From the NCBI RefSeq assembly GCF_001434405.1, contig NZ_AZFT01000002.1, positions 1 through 64,000 on the forward strand: a stretch of DNA of 64,000 nucleotides, read 5' to 3'. Under the pieces are notes generated by a model. That model did not search any database. It had not been told where the DNA came from and saw only the letters and a program-made list of their open reading frames with translations. Origin of the DNA: Ligilactobacillus apodemi DSM 16634 = JCM 16172 (GTDB lineage Bacteria; Bacillota; Bacilli; Lactobacillales; Lactobacillaceae). Position numbers and translations under genes: made by a program. Below, piece by piece: positions 7,138-16,833 of the stretch (its first letter is position 1; the number at the start of each line of letters is the position of its first letter).

Positions 7138-8856
7138 ATGGAAAAACCAATCATTTCATTTAAAGACTTTTCATTTCAATATGTAAGTCAAGCAGAACCA
7201 ACCTTAAAAAATATCAACCTTGAGATCTATCCGGGACAAAAAGTGCTCATCGCAGGCCCTTCTGGGAGTGGAAAATCTACCCTTGCCAAATGTTTGAATG
7301 GTTTGATCCCTAACGAAGACCACGGTGAGATCCACGGAAGTTGTACGATCAATGGGCGTGCAATCACCGAAACATCATTGTTTGACCTTTCATTTACCAC
7401 GTCTACGATCTTACAAGATTCCGATAGTCAATTTATCGGACTAACTGTTGCCGAAGATATTGCCTTTGCCCTAGAAAATGACGCTGTTTCGCGCGCCGAG
7501 ATGCAACAGATCGTTGATAAATGGGCCACTGAACTAAATCTTCATGACCTCTTGAACCATTCACCCCAAGAGCTTTCTGGGGGTCAAAAACAACGTGTCG
7601 CTTTAGCGGGTGTCTTAGTTGATGGTTCCCCGATCTTACTTTTTGATGAACCATTAGCGAACTTAGATCCCGTCTCAGGACATAAAACGATGCAATTGAT
7701 CGAGCAGATCCAAGCCAAAACTAACGCTACCGTGATCATCATCGAACACCGTTTAGAAGAAGCACTCACTTGTCCACTTGACCGTGTGCTTGTCATGTCA
7801 GATGGACAGATCATCGCTGATCAAACACCAAATGAGCTCTTGCGGACAGACATTTTGCCAAACGCGGGGATCCGACCACCATTATACGTTGAAGCACTAA
7901 AGGCCGCTAACGTTGATTTAACTAAGATCCCTGATCTTGCTAGCGTCCAAAAACTTCCAGTGTTACCAGAAATCACCCAAGCTTTAGCAACACTTAAAGG
8001 CAGCACGACTCTCAGCAACAATGAAACCCCGGTACCACAACTTAGCTTAGAAAATGTTTCTTTTAGCTACTCGGCTGAGCAAAAATATCCCCTTTCAAAT
8101 ATCAGTTTTACTGTTAATGCGGGGGATTTTATCAGTATTGCAGGACAAAATGGTGCAGGCAAAACTACTTTGGTCAAATTGATCTGTGGTTTCTTACAAG
8201 GTTCGGGCAAAATAACCTGGGAAAACCAAGATCTCGCCCAAACTTCGATCAAGGAGCGTGCCGAAAAGATCGGTTATGTAATGCAAGATCCTAACCAAAT
8301 GATCTCGCAAAAAATGATCTTTGATGAAGTTGCCCTGGGCTTGCGCTTACACGGAATCACCGATGAAAATGAGATCAAACAAAAAGTCGCCCATGTTTTA
8401 AAAATCTGTGGGTTATATCCGTTTAGAAACTGGCCGATCTCGGCTTTAAGTTACGGGCAAAAAAAGCGGGTTACGATTGCTTCAATCCTAGTCTTAGAGC
8501 CTAAACTCATCATTTTAGATGAACCAACTGCCGGACAAGATCAGCAAACTTACACTGAGATCATGCAGTTTTTACAAGAATTAAATGAACAACACGGTTG
8601 CACGATCATCATTATTACGCATGATATGCACTTGATGCTTGAATACACCAAACGCGCTTTGGTGTTTAGCCAAGGGCAATTGTTGGCCGACCTAACACCA
8701 GTCCAATTGTTGAGCCAAACCGAATTGCTCAAACAAGCTGATCTGCGCCAAACAAGTCTTTACCACCTAGCTCAAAAATATCAGCTAGCCGATACTGATT
8801 CTTTTATCGCTGGCTTTGATCAATTAGTCCACCAGAAAGGAGAGCACCATGAATAA
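7138..8856 (+). CDS. mtsB: Duplicated ABC ATPase of the ECF transporter (MtsB)
   Basis: Energises the S protein through the T protein. 572 residues hold two complete ATPase domains. Domain 1 has Walker A AGPSGSGKST (about 39), signature LSGGQKQRVALAG (about 147) and Walker B ILLFDEPLANLDP. Domain 2 has Walker A AGQNGAGKTT (about 337), signature LSYGQKKRVTIAS with Y for the usual G, and Walker B LIILDEPTAGQD, a His switch (ITHD) and the Q-helix of ECF ATPases. It starts 3 bp after mtsA and overlaps mtsC by 8 bp, so it is translationally coupled. Confidence 0.92.
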   Translation: MEKPIISFKDFSFQYVSQAEPTLKNINLEIYPGQKVLIAGPSGSGKSTLAKCLNGLIPNEDHGEIHGSCTINGRAITETSLFDLSFTTSTILQDSDSQFIGLTVAEDIAFALENDAVSRAEMQQIVDKWATELNLHDLLNHSPQELSGGQKQRVALAGVLVDGSPILLFDEPLANLDPVSGHKTMQLIEQIQAKTNATVIIIEHRLEEALTCPLDRVLVMSDGQIIADQTPNELLRTDILPNAGIRPPLYVEALKAANVDLTKIPDLASVQKLPVLPEITQALATLKGSTTLSNNETPVPQLSLENVSFSYSAEQKYPLSNISFTVNAGDFISIAGQNGAGKTTLVKLICGFLQGSGKITWENQDLAQTSIKERAEKIGYVMQDPNQMISQKMIFDEVALGLRLHGITDENEIKQKVAHVLKICGLYPFRNWPISALSYGQKKRVTIASILVLEPKLIILDEPTAGQDQQTYTEIMQFLQELNEQHGCTIIIITHDMHLMLEYTKRALVFSQGQLLADLTPVQLLSQTELLKQADLRQTSLYHLAQKYQLADTDSFIAGFDQLVHQKGEHHE

Positions 8857-9679
8857 TCAAAATATCCTCGGTTATCAACCTCAAGATAGCTTTATTCATC
8901 GCATCAATGCTAGCGCCAAGCTGTTCTTCTTTTTAGTTGTTTCAATCGCATGTATGACAACATTTGACACCCGTTTTTTGTTATTTGTGGCGCTTTTTTC
9001 CGTCGCCTTATTTAAAACGGCGCATTTAAAATGGCAGCAAGTGTCATTTATCGTCAAATTTATCATCTTTTTTTCGCTCTTAAATTTGATTGCTGTCTTT
9101 ATCTTTCAGCCTACATACGGAGCGCAACTATACCATTCAAAAGATGTTTTACTTTCGGCGGGCTATTTTACCGTGACCGCTCAAGAGCTCTTTTATCTAG
9201 CCAATGTTGCCTTAAAATATTTCTGCACGGTTCCATTGGCATTGCTCTTTTTACTTACGACCGATCCAAGTTCATTTGCTTCGAGTTTAAATAAGATCGG
9301 CATTAGCTATAAGATCAGTTATGCCGTTGCCTTAGCGCTACGCTATATTCCAGACATTCAAACTGCTTACTGGAATATTTCAGCCGCCCAACAAGCGCGC
9401 GGAAATGAACTTTCTAAAAAAGCGAGCCTGATGACGCGCCTCAAAGGCATGGTCAACATTATCGTGCCCTTGATCTTTTCTAGTCTAGAACGCATCAATA
9501 CGATCAGTACGGCGATGCAATTACGGCGGTTTGGTTCTAAGAAAAAGCGGACGTGGTACACGCAACAACCATTCACAAAAACCGATTTTTGCGTTGTCGC
9601 TTTAGCTATCTGCTTATTTTTGACAACACTTTATTTATTCAAATTAAATCACGGACGATTTTATAATCCATTCAACTAA
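8849..9679 (+). CDS. mtsC: ECF transporter transmembrane coupling protein (MtsC, EcfT family)
   Basis: A 276-residue membrane protein with four to six helices and, in the cytoplasmic region, AQQARGNELSKK and AMQLRRFGSKKKRTW, the two Ala-Arg-Gly/Ala-x-x-Arg coupling motifs by which T proteins contact the ATPases (the second is a variant of the usual ARG). The ATG follows AAAGGAG within the end of mtsB. It is the last gene of the T-box operon and is followed by a strong terminator. Confidence 0.9.
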   Translation: MNNQNILGYQPQDSFIHRINASAKLFFFLVVSIACMTTFDTRFLLFVALFSVALFKTAHLKWQQVSFIVKFIIFFSLLNLIAVFIFQPTYGAQLYHSKDVLLSAGYFTVTAQELFYLANVALKYFCTVPLALLFLLTTDPSSFASSLNKIGISYKISYAVALALRYIPDIQTAYWNISAAQQARGNELSKKASLMTRLKGMVNIIVPLIFSSLERINTISTAMQLRRFGSKKKRTWYTQQPFTKTDFCVVALAICLFLTTLYLFKLNHGRFYNPFN

Positions 9680-9716
9680 AAAAAGAGGTCTGAAAAATTT
9701 CAGACCTCTTTTTTTA
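9680..9716. terminator. Bidirectional terminator of the mts operon
   Basis: AAAAGAGGTCTGAAA / TTTCAGACCTCTTTT with a 2-nt spacer and T runs on both strands. The stop codon of the convergent membrane-protein gene lies inside the T run. Confidence 0.9.
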
Positions 9717-10223
9717 AAATGCTAGGGCAATTACTTGTCCGATAACAAAAATAATTACGTAAACTCCGGTAACTTGTAAACTACTTTTCATATTTTTATT
9801 TGTTAAAACGTAATAACAGCCAAAGAAAATAAGGAACTCAAGGATCGAAGTTGCCCAACTGTAAGACATTATTTTGTTACTAAACATTAAAAACGTAGCC
9901 ATAAAAATATTGACGACACTATATTTGATCGCTAGCGCTAAATATAGGGCATTTTGATACTGCCGGGTATTGGCGACCATTAATACTAGCGTCCCGATCC
10001 CCCAAGTCACTAAAAAAGCAATGATTGCACCAACAATGCCCCCGATCAGCGCAAACGTCAAAAAGGTACTCGAATTGATGTTACTTTGGGATAAGCCTGA
10101 TTGGCTGAGAAAAGTTGCTGTGTACCTACTTGTCATATAAAAAGTCAAGGCACTGGTCAAAACGACCAAGATAAATAACCCAACTTTTGCTAGAACCGAT
10201 AACTTTAATTCTTTTTCTGGCAT
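9714..10223 (-). CDS. Four- to five-helix membrane protein, paralogue of its neighbour
   Basis: A 169-residue membrane protein of unknown function with a charged N-terminus (MPEKELKLS) and hydrophobic segments at about residues 12-30, 52-82, 90-112, 120-137 and 147-167. It aligns by eye with the next gene upstream: GGIVGAIIAF / GGAITFAF, GIGTLVLMV / GVGKLLLKL and QNALYLALAI / QPALYLGLVV. The pair is therefore a tandem duplication. The helix layout is like Yip1-type membrane proteins, but no signature is strong enough to name it. Confidence 0.7.
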   Translation of the reverse strand: MPEKELKLSVLAKVGLFILVVLTSALTFYMTSRYTATFLSQSGLSQSNINSSTFLTFALIGGIVGAIIAFLVTWGIGTLVLMVANTRQYQNALYLALAIKYSVVNIFMATFLMFSNKIMSYSWATSILEFLIFFGCYYVLTNKNMKSSLQVTGVYVIIFVIGQVIALAF

Positions 10224-10270
10224 AAATTCACCTTCATTTCTTTAAAATAACCAATTTTAGTATACCGTCA

Positions 10271-10789
10271 TTAGTATAGCGGAAGACAATACCAAAAGAT
10301 AATACTTAACACTAAGTTTAAACAAAAGTATCCTGCTAATAAGATAAGTGTCTTTTTTAAAGTTTGTTTCGATAAACAGTAATAAACTATCCCAAATAAT
10401 CCCAGTTCCAACAGACTTGCAACGAGTTGGTAGCGCATAAAAGTACCTAGATAGGCAACAATACTAGCCATAACGAGATTTGTGGTCGTCGTCGCCACAA
10501 CCAGCCCTAAATAAAGCGCTGGTTGCTCGGTCTCAGGTGTGATCAACTTGAGCAGTAGTTTACCCACACCCAAATTAAAGGCAAACGTGATCGCACCGCC
10601 AATAAAGCCAGCAATGAATTCAAAAATTATTAACTTTACAAAATTCGCATTGCGCAAGATCGTACTGACTAAAGCCATCTGCGTTGAATTTTGACAAAAT
10701 GAATATATTAAAAGACTGTAGCTAAACAAAACCACAAACGTCATCTCAATTTTATGCTTTTTAGATAGCGCTAGTTCTTCTTCGCCCAT
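10271..10789 (-). CDS. Membrane protein, paralogue of the downstream gene
   Basis: A 172-residue protein with the same helix pattern as its neighbour: MGEEELALSKKHK as a charged start, then segments at about 15-30, 50-75, 88-110, 116-135 and 142-168. It precedes the paralogue by 47 bp on the same strand, so the two are probably co-transcribed and may form a heteromer. The ATG lies behind GGAGTGAGTAG. No known family is recognised. Confidence 0.7.
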   Translation of the reverse strand: MGEEELALSKKHKIEMTFVVLFSYSLLIYSFCQNSTQMALVSTILRNANFVKLIIFEFIAGFIGGAITFAFNLGVGKLLLKLITPETEQPALYLGLVVATTTTNLVMASIVAYLGTFMRYQLVASLLELGLFGIVYYCLSKQTLKKTLILLAGYFCLNLVLSIIFWYCLPLY

Positions 10790-10836
10790 CTACTCACTCC
10801 TAACTTAACTTCTTGACTTGGCTAAATTGTAACACT

Positions 10837-10872
10837 AAAAAGGCAGAGACACCACGGTCTCTGCCTCTTTTA
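10837..10872 (-). terminator. Terminator of pflBA
   Basis: AAAAGGCAGAGAC / GTCTCTGCCTCTTTT with a 6-nt loop, directly after the pflA stop codon. Confidence 0.88.
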
Positions 10873-10878
10873 AAAGAT

Positions 10879-11709
10879 TTATCGTCTTTCTTCTTTTGTA
10901 TTGACACCTGGTTTCCAAGTCAAATATCCCTTGTAATCATCAACACACAGCAATTTTTCAGCATTTTCTACCCGATCTTGTGTCGGTGGCTCAACGCCTT
11001 CTAGCCGGTATTTGATCCCCATCTCCTTATATTTGTGGACCCCCATCGTGTGATACGGCAAGACCTCAACTTTTTCGACATTGTCTAACGTCTTGATATA
11101 TTCTCCGAGTTGCTTTAGGTATTTGTCATTATCAGTGATCCCTGGGACCAAAACGTGTCTGATCCAAACTGGTTTACCTATTTCTGACAAATATTCACAC
11201 AAATCAAGGATGTTTTCATTCGGGAAACCCGTCAAGAGCCGATGCTCATCTGAATTGATATGCTTAATGTCAACTAACAAAATATCGGTAACTTCGAGCA
11301 ATTTATTGAACAGACTAAACCAAGGTTCACGGCGCGTAAACGGAGCACCACATGTATCTAAACAAGTACTGATACCCAATTCTTTACACTTAGTAAAAAC
11401 CTCTAACGCAAACTCTGGCTGCAATAAGATTTCACCGCCAGAAAGCGTGATCCCACCATCTTCGCCCCAAAAGGCACGGTAGGGTAAAGCCTTTTCCATT
11501 AGCTCACTTGCCGTCATTTTTGTGCCAACATTTTTCTTCCAAGTATCGGGATTGTGACAAAACTTGCACCGCATATTGCATCCCTGCATGAAAGCCACAA
11601 ATCGAATCCCCGGGCCATCTACTGCGCCAAAGGTTTCCAGGGAATGCACGTAACCTAAGACCTGGCCATCTTTCATTGGAACTGGATTGATATATGGATT
11701 AGCTTTCAT
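10879..11709 (-). CDS. pflA: Pyruvate formate-lyase activating enzyme (radical SAM)
   Basis: Generates the glycyl radical on PflB using SAM and a [4Fe-4S] cluster. The cluster motif CNMRCKFC (CxxxCxxC, about residue 44) and the preceding GAVDGPGIRFVAFMQG are the family signature. GGEILLQPEF and LVDIKH follow in the barrel. At 276 residues it is slightly longer at the N-terminus than enterobacterial PflA (246). It lies 43 bp behind pflB with its own ribosome binding site (AAAGGCGG), and ends at a strong terminator. Confidence 0.95.
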   Translation of the reverse strand: MKANPYINPVPMKDGQVLGYVHSLETFGAVDGPGIRFVAFMQGCNMRCKFCHNPDTWKKNVGTKMTASELMEKALPYRAFWGEDGGITLSGGEILLQPEFALEVFTKCKELGISTCLDTCGAPFTRREPWFSLFNKLLEVTDILLVDIKHINSDEHRLLTGFPNENILDLCEYLSEIGKPVWIRHVLVPGITDNDKYLKQLGEYIKTLDNVEKVEVLPYHTMGVHKYKEMGIKYRLEGVEPPTQDRVENAEKLLCVDDYKGYLTWKPGVNTKEERR

Positions 11710-11752
11710 CTTTACGCCGCCTTTACTTTTGACAGTTATCTGCTGGATTTAA

Positions 11753-14014
11753 TTACATTGAAGTGTGGAATGTTCTTGAGATAACATCATCTTGCTGTTC
11801 TTTGGTCAAGTCAGCAAAGTAAACGCAGTAGCCCGAAACACGCACGGTCAACGTTGGATATTCTTCTGGATGTTTTTGTGCATCAAGTAAAGTATCCTTA
11901 TTGAAGACGTTGATGTTTAAGTGGTGACCTTCATTTTTCATATAGCCACTGATCATGTTTACTAATGTTTTTTCTTCTAATGTTTCATCATGACCAAGAG
12001 TCGATGGTGTTACGGCAAAGGTATTGGAAATACCATCTGTCGCATAACGGTATGGTAATTTAGCAACAGAAAGAAGTGAAGCTAAAGCACCATTTGTTTC
12101 TGCTCCATAAGCAGGGTTAGCACCTGGTGAGAATGGTTCACCAGCTTGACGTCCGTTAGGTGTTGTCCCTGTATTTTTACCATAAACCACGTTTGATGTG
12201 ATCGTCAAAACAGAAGTTGATAATTTAGCACCACGATAGAGATGATGCTTATTCATCTTGGTGTAAAGTTGTTTTACTAACCAAGATGCGATCTCATCAG
12301 CACGATCATCGTTATTACCATAGCGTGGGAAGTCATTTTCAGTTTCAAAATCAACTGCCACACCATTTTCATCACGAATAACTTTGACCTTACCATATTT
12401 GATCGCAGAGATGGAGTCTGCTGCCACAGCAAGACCCGAGATCCCTGTCGCAAAAGTACGATCTAAACGAGTATCTTTCAAGGCTAATTGTGCTGATTCA
12501 TAGTAATATTTATCGTGCATGTAGTGGATGACGTTTAAAGCATTAACGTAAACGTCTGCGACCCATTCTAACATGTCATCAAATTTCTTCAAGAATTCAT
12601 CATAGTCGATATATTCTGAAGTAATTGGTGCGTAAGCTGGACCACATTGCATCTTCGTCAATTCATCGACCCCACCGTTGATCGCATAAAGCACTGTTTT
12701 AGCTAAGTTAGCCCGCGCCCCGAAGAATTGCACTCCGTCAGCGATCGGTTGTGCGGACACACAACATGCAATGCCATAGTAATCTGTGCCCCATGTTTCC
12801 ATCATGAGTTCATCGTTTTCATATTGAATCGTTGAGCTTGCGATCGAAACACTAGCAGCATAGTTCTTGAAGCCTTCTGGTAAACGATCTGACCAAAGCA
12901 AAGTAATGTTTGGTTCTGGAGCTGCCCCCATGTTATGCAAGGTGTGTAAGAAACGGAAAGCCGTCTTAGTAACATGATGACGACCATCCATGCCCATCCC
13001 TGCGATTGATAATGTTGCCCAAATTGGGTTACCAGAGAACAATGAGTTATATTCTGGTGTCCGAATGAAGGTCACCATACGTAACTTCATTGTGAATTGA
13101 TCGATCAATTCTTGTGCTTCTTTTTCGGTCAATAAGCCATTGTCCATATCACGTTTGATATAGATATCAATAAAGGAATCAATGCGTCCGATCGACATGG
13201 CAGCCCCATTTTGTTGCTTAATGGAAGCTAAATACCCAAAGTAAAGCCATTGGATCGCTTCTTGCGCATTAGTTGCAGGATATGAAATATCGTAACCATA
13301 AGAAGCAGCCATCTTTTTCATATCTTGTAAAGCACGAATTTGTTCGGAAACTTCTTCACGCATTCTAATTACTTCGTCAGTCATTTCACCATCGCCGTAA
13401 TTAGCAAGATCTTCTTTTTTAGCTGCGATCAAACGGTCGATCCCATAAAGTGCTACACGTGGGAAGTCAGCAATGATTCGGCCACGACCGTAAGAATCAG
13501 GTAACCCTGTCACGATCTTATTGTGGCGCGCACGTTTGATTTCATCATTATACGCATCAAAAACACCTTGATTGTGTGTCTTATGCAACTCAGTAAAGAT
13601 TCGTTCCGTTTCTGGATCGATCTCCATCCCGTAAGCTGCCAAGGCAACTTTGGCCATCCGGATCCCACCATATGGCATCAAAGCTTTTTTCATTGGCTTT
13701 TCAGTTTGCAAGCCAACGATTTTTTCTAAATCTTTATCTAAATAACCTGGTTCGTGTGAAGTAATTGTTGAGACCACTTTAGTATCAGCCTCTAAAACCC
13801 CACCAGCAGCACGTTCTCTTAACTTGATATCAACTAACTTATCATTAAGTTTTGTCGTTGCTTCAGTTGCTTCTTCAAGGAATGATTGATCACCATCATA
13901 TGGTGTATAGTTGCGATTAATGAAATCACGTACATCGATCTCGTTTTGCCAGTCACCGCCCTTGAAGCCGTTCCAAGCAGTTGTCACTGTTTCTTTACTG
14001 TTGTCTTTGAGCAT
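11753..14014 (-). CDS. pflB: Formate C-acetyltransferase (pyruvate formate-lyase)
   Basis: Converts pyruvate and CoA to acetyl-CoA and formate without oxygen, supplying acetyl-CoA in a fermenting cell. 753 residues, full length. The catalytic cysteine pair is Cys417-Cys418 in [10 protein letters not shown], and the glycyl-radical site is Gly728 in RVSGYCV near the C-terminus (usually RVSGYAV). The start codon follows GGGAGGAA. It heads the pflB-pflA operon. A cre-like site lies 67 bp upstream, fitting carbon-dependent control by CcpA. Confidence 0.97.
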   Translation of the reverse strand: MLKDNSKETVTTAWNGFKGGDWQNEIDVRDFINRNYTPYDGDQSFLEEATEATTKLNDKLVDIKLRERAAGGVLEADTKVVSTITSHEPGYLDKDLEKIVGLQTEKPMKKALMPYGGIRMAKVALAAYGMEIDPETERIFTELHKTHNQGVFDAYNDEIKRARHNKIVTGLPDSYGRGRIIADFPRVALYGIDRLIAAKKEDLANYGDGEMTDEVIRMREEVSEQIRALQDMKKMAASYGYDISYPATNAQEAIQWLYFGYLASIKQQNGAAMSIGRIDSFIDIYIKRDMDNGLLTEKEAQELIDQFTMKLRMVTFIRTPEYNSLFSGNPIWATLSIAGMGMDGRHHVTKTAFRFLHTLHNMGAAPEPNITLLWSDRLPEGFKNYAASVSIASSTIQYENDELMMETWGTDYYGIACCVSAQPIADGVQFFGARANLAKTVLYAINGGVDELTKMQCGPAYAPITSEYIDYDEFLKKFDDMLEWVADVYVNALNVIHYMHDKYYYESAQLALKDTRLDRTFATGISGLAVAADSISAIKYGKVKVIRDENGVAVDFETENDFPRYGNNDDRADEIASWLVKQLYTKMNKHHLYRGAKLSTSVLTITSNVVYGKNTGTTPNGRQAGEPFSPGANPAYGAETNGALASLLSVAKLPYRYATDGISNTFAVTPSTLGHDETLEEKTLVNMISGYMKNEGHHLNINVFNKDTLLDAQKHPEEYPTLTVRVSGYCVYFADLTKEQQDDVISRTFHTSM

Positions 14015-14080
14015 CTATATTCCTCCCTTTATCTGAATCCGATTGACCAATAACATTGTAAGCACGTACTAAAGCGTTAT

Positions 14081-14094
14081 TGCTAACGCTTTCA
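14081..14094 (-). promoter_or_regulatory. cre site (CcpA) upstream of pflB
   Basis: On the minus strand TGAAAGCGTTAGCA fits the catabolite-responsive element TGNAANCGNWNNCA at every fixed position. It is also half of a larger dyad AGCGTTATTGCTAACGCT. Confidence 0.65.
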
Positions 14095-14203
14095 CCATAA
14101 TACTAATCCAAAACAGCATTTAAATACAAGTAAAAATACCGTTTTTTTGTATTTTTTTAAAATTCAGACAAACTTTTAAAAATATAATTTACTCAAATTA
14201 AGC

Positions 14204-15052
14204 TTAGCAATGCTTAACATTTACCACACGCTTAACACAAAATCTTGGTGCATTTTTTTGTGCATGTTGCTTTTTATTTGGAATAACCTTGATCACACAT
14301 TTCTTTGGATGATGATGTTGTGGTCTTGGTTGTGGCTTTGGTTGCGGTTGTGGCTTCGGTTGTGGCTGTGGTTTTGGATCTGGCTTAGGTTGTGGCTTTT
14401 GTGGTTCAGTTGGCGCGGTTGGTGCGGTTGGTGCGGTTGGTGCCACTGGAGCTGTTGGAGCCACCGGTGCGGTTGGTGCCGTTGGTGCTTCTGGTGCAGT
14501 TGGTGCGGTGATCGCTGTACCGTCTGGATTAGCGGCTGTGCCTGCTGTACCGGCTGTGCCCGCCGTTCCTGCTGTACCTGCTGTACCGGCCGTACCCGCT
14601 GTGCCTGCTGTACCGGCTGTTGTTGGTGTTGATGCTGTCCCAGCTGTGCCTGCTGTACCTGCGGTTGGTGCCGTTGGTGCAGTTGGCGCTGTCGGTGCCG
14701 TTGGTGCTGTCACAGCTGGACCTTCCCCTTTAGCAGTTGGTGCGGTTGGTGCCTTAGGTACTTCTGGTGCAGTTGAACCGGTTGATGCATTTGGAGCTGT
14801 TGGTGCGGTTGGTGCGCTTGGTGAAGTCTTTGAGCCACCTTTTGTTGCTTCTGCTGAAACAGAAGTTGCTGTAGCAGTAGTTGTAGCTGTTTGAGTTGCT
14901 GAAGTTGTTGTCGCTTCACTTGTTTGAACTTGTGTAGTTTGAACTTCTGAAGTCGTGTTTGCTGCTGCTTGGTTTGCGCTAGCCACTGCACTTCCTGCAA
15001 ATAAACCAAGTCCCAAGGCAGTTGTTGCCATCACTGCTTTAAATGTTTTCAT
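14204..15052 (-). CDS. Secreted Thr/Ala/Pro repeat protein with a basic, cysteine-containing tail
   Basis: 282 residues. An N-terminal signal peptide (about 1-27, ending ASA/VASA before NQAA) is followed by a Thr/Ala/Gln-rich stretch, then runs of Thr-Ala-Pro triplets (about 80-130 and 180-215) around a run of Gly-Thr-Ala triplets (about 130-172). A PKPQPQ stalk (about 216-243), a His run and a basic tail with three Cys (KKCVIKV, RFCVKRV, VKHC) complete it. No LPxTG anchor is present, so it may stay attached through the stalk or tail. It starts behind GGAGG, 21 bp after the glycosyltransferase gene, so the two are likely co-expressed. The Thr density would suit O-glycosylation. No function is known. 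Confidence 0.75.
   Translation of the reverse strand: MKTFKAVMATTALGLGLFAGSAVASANQAAANTTSEVQTTQVQTSEATTTSATQTATTTATATSVSAEATKGGSKTSPSAPTAPTAPNASTGSTAPEVPKAPTAPTAKGEGPAVTAPTAPTAPTAPTAPTAGTAGTAGTASTPTTAGTAGTAGTAGTAGTAGTAGTAGTAGTAANPDGTAITAPTAPEAPTAPTAPVAPTAPVAPTAPTAPTAPTEPQKPQPKPDPKPQPQPKPQPQPKPQPRPQHHHPKKCVIKVIPNKKQHAQKNAPRFCVKRVVNVKHC
14400..14840. repeat. Tandem 9-bp coding repeats (GTA and TAP triplets)
   Basis: Units such as GGTGCGGTT and its variants, and a second block of GCTGTACCT-type units (about 14530-14660), are repeated in frame. They encode the Thr-Ala-Pro and Gly-Thr-Ala triplets of the secreted protein. Such arrays can change length by slippage without breaking the frame. Confidence 0.85.
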
Positions 15053-15073
15053 GTTTTTTCCTCCATTTATTAT

Positions 15074-16333
15074 CTAAGTTTCTTCCCCACCGAGATGGGC
15101 TGTTTTTACCCAACGATTTTTCCCCCGCACTTTTTTATAAAATGCAATGATGATCGCTACGTAAAACAGATAGTTATAAACCAACATCATTAAAAAAATA
15201 TCAATTGCTTGGCGTACGCTTAAATTCCCCGTTTTTTTAGCGTACAACCACAAAATATAACCATTGATAATACCATTTATGAGTAATAACACTATTAGCA
15301 CTAGCCAATATTGCTCGATAAATCCGAGCACAAACCCTAAAACGGCTAGGTTCGCTAAGCCCGTTACTAACGAGAAAAATGGTAAGAATAAATAAAACGA
15401 CATTTCTAGTTTAGCTAAAAAGCTGAGATCTTTACTCCCCACGATCTTCGGCCAATAGCTAAACAAACAATCAAGTCCACCTTGAGCCCAGCGTGCTCGT
15501 TGGCGAATAAATGGTCGGACTTTAGAGATCGCTTCTTGATAAACGATCACATCGGGTGCGTAACGTGTCTTTTTCGCTTGTAATAAAAAACGCGTACTAA
15601 ATTCAAAGTCCTCCAATAAGGCATTTCCCCATGGTTTCATGCTATCGATCGCTTGCATGCGGATAAATTGTCCATTCCCCGATGCAGCCGCATTTTTTAA
15701 GCGATTTCGAATGTTTTGGATCCAATTATTGATCACAATAAACTCTACATCTTGTAACTTTTGAAGATAATTTTGTTTTTTAAACATTCCCACTCTGATC
15801 TGTAAGAGATCGATCTGAGAATCTTGATCAAAAATTTCCAAGATCCGTTCATAGCCTGCGCGACCGATATAAGCATCTGCATCTAAAACACCGCACACGA
15901 TATGATCATTTTTTTTAAACGAGGTCGCGAGTTTTTGATACGCCCAGTTAAGCGCTTCCCCTTTTCCGATCTGTGCATCTGGTAAAAAACGTCGCCACAG
16001 CCAAACACGCTCAAAGCAGCCAGCTTGAGCGATCGTTTCTCGCGCCACTTGCACAGTCTTATCACTTGACGCATCATCAACAATGATCATTTTGATTTGC
16101 GGTAAAGTTTCTGTACTAGTTAAAAAACGTTTGATCGTTTGTGCGATCACAACTTCCTCATTTAACGCTGGTACAAGGACGAACAATCTTTCTATTTTAC
16201 TTACGGTCATAGGTGCTCCTTGTTCAACTCGATCTTTCCCCCAAAAGATCAAAAAAGCGACCCAGACCAAATAGATTCCCGTCCCTGCAAATGAGGCGCC
16301 AAAAACTATTTCATCTATTATTGAATTTTCCAA
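15074..16333 (-). CDS. Membrane-bound family 2 glycosyltransferase (processive type)
   Basis: A 419-residue protein with an N-terminal helix (about 10-30), a GT-A catalytic domain and three to four C-terminal helices (about 300-410), as in PgaC/hyaluronan synthase-type enzymes that polymerise and export sugar. Catalytic marks are VPALNEE, IIVDDASSD (UDP-sugar binding), GVLDADAYIG (DxD), LLEDFEFSTR (ED base) and QRARW (QxxRW). The start is TTG, with AGGAGAG six bases upstream. It precedes the repeat-protein gene by 21 bp. The sugar and acceptor are not readable from sequence; either a polysaccharide or decoration of the neighbouring Thr-rich protein is possible. Confidence 0.88.
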   Translation of the reverse strand: MENSIIDEIVFGASFAGTGIYLVWVAFLIFWGKDRVEQGAPMTVSKIERLFVLVPALNEEVVIAQTIKRFLTSTETLPQIKMIIVDDASSDKTVQVARETIAQAGCFERVWLWRRFLPDAQIGKGEALNWAYQKLATSFKKNDHIVCGVLDADAYIGRAGYERILEIFDQDSQIDLLQIRVGMFKKQNYLQKLQDVEFIVINNWIQNIRNRLKNAAASGNGQFIRMQAIDSMKPWGNALLEDFEFSTRFLLQAKKTRYAPDVIVYQEAISKVRPFIRQRARWAQGGLDCLFSYWPKIVGSKDLSFLAKLEMSFYLFLPFFSLVTGLANLAVLGFVLGFIEQYWLVLIVLLLINGIINGYILWLYAKKTGNLSVRQAIDIFLMMLVYNYLFYVAIIIAFYKKVRGKNRWVKTAHLGGEET

Positions 16334-16833
16334 AAAACTCTCCTATTTATTTACACCTATTTTGTTGTAACTAATACTTTGGTGGCAATTGCTAGTCCCC
16401 CTAGCAGTAGTAGGTGGTAACAAACTTGCTTGCAGTTATTTTCACAATAACAAGCATTACCAATTTAATTCCAAAAATTATCTTTATTTTCTTGACCTAA
16501 TATCTTTTTCCTTTGTTCTAAGTTGCCACCAGGATAATTTTTTAGTCTTTACAGCTAGATATGGTAGCTAATTTTTACTTGGCTACCAAAAACAATGAGT
16601 TCCACTTAATACGTGCAACTAACAAAAACATAACCTTTGAGCAGAGTTCCCCCTTACCCAATAACATATCCCACTAATAATTATACATTAATTTTAATAG
16701 CTTTTTAATTATAATTGTTGAAAATAAGCACAAAATTTGAATTTTTCCACTAATTTTTTAATTGTTTTTTAATACTTAAATGAATAAAAGTAAATTTTAT
16801 GTATAAATAACCAAAATAATTTGGGCACAAAAA
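16334..16833. other. AT-rich intergenic region, no gene seen
   Basis: About 500 bp upstream of the glycosyltransferase gene, with several poly-T/poly-A stretches and no supported ORF or clear promoter. The long leader suggests that regulatory sequence for the surface operon lies here. Confidence 0.4.

Noticed and set aside
14508-14894. Antisense open frames over the repeat gene with Val-Pro-Ala repeats
   Set aside because: They are the mirror of the 9-bp coding repeats of the secreted protein and have no start signals of their own.
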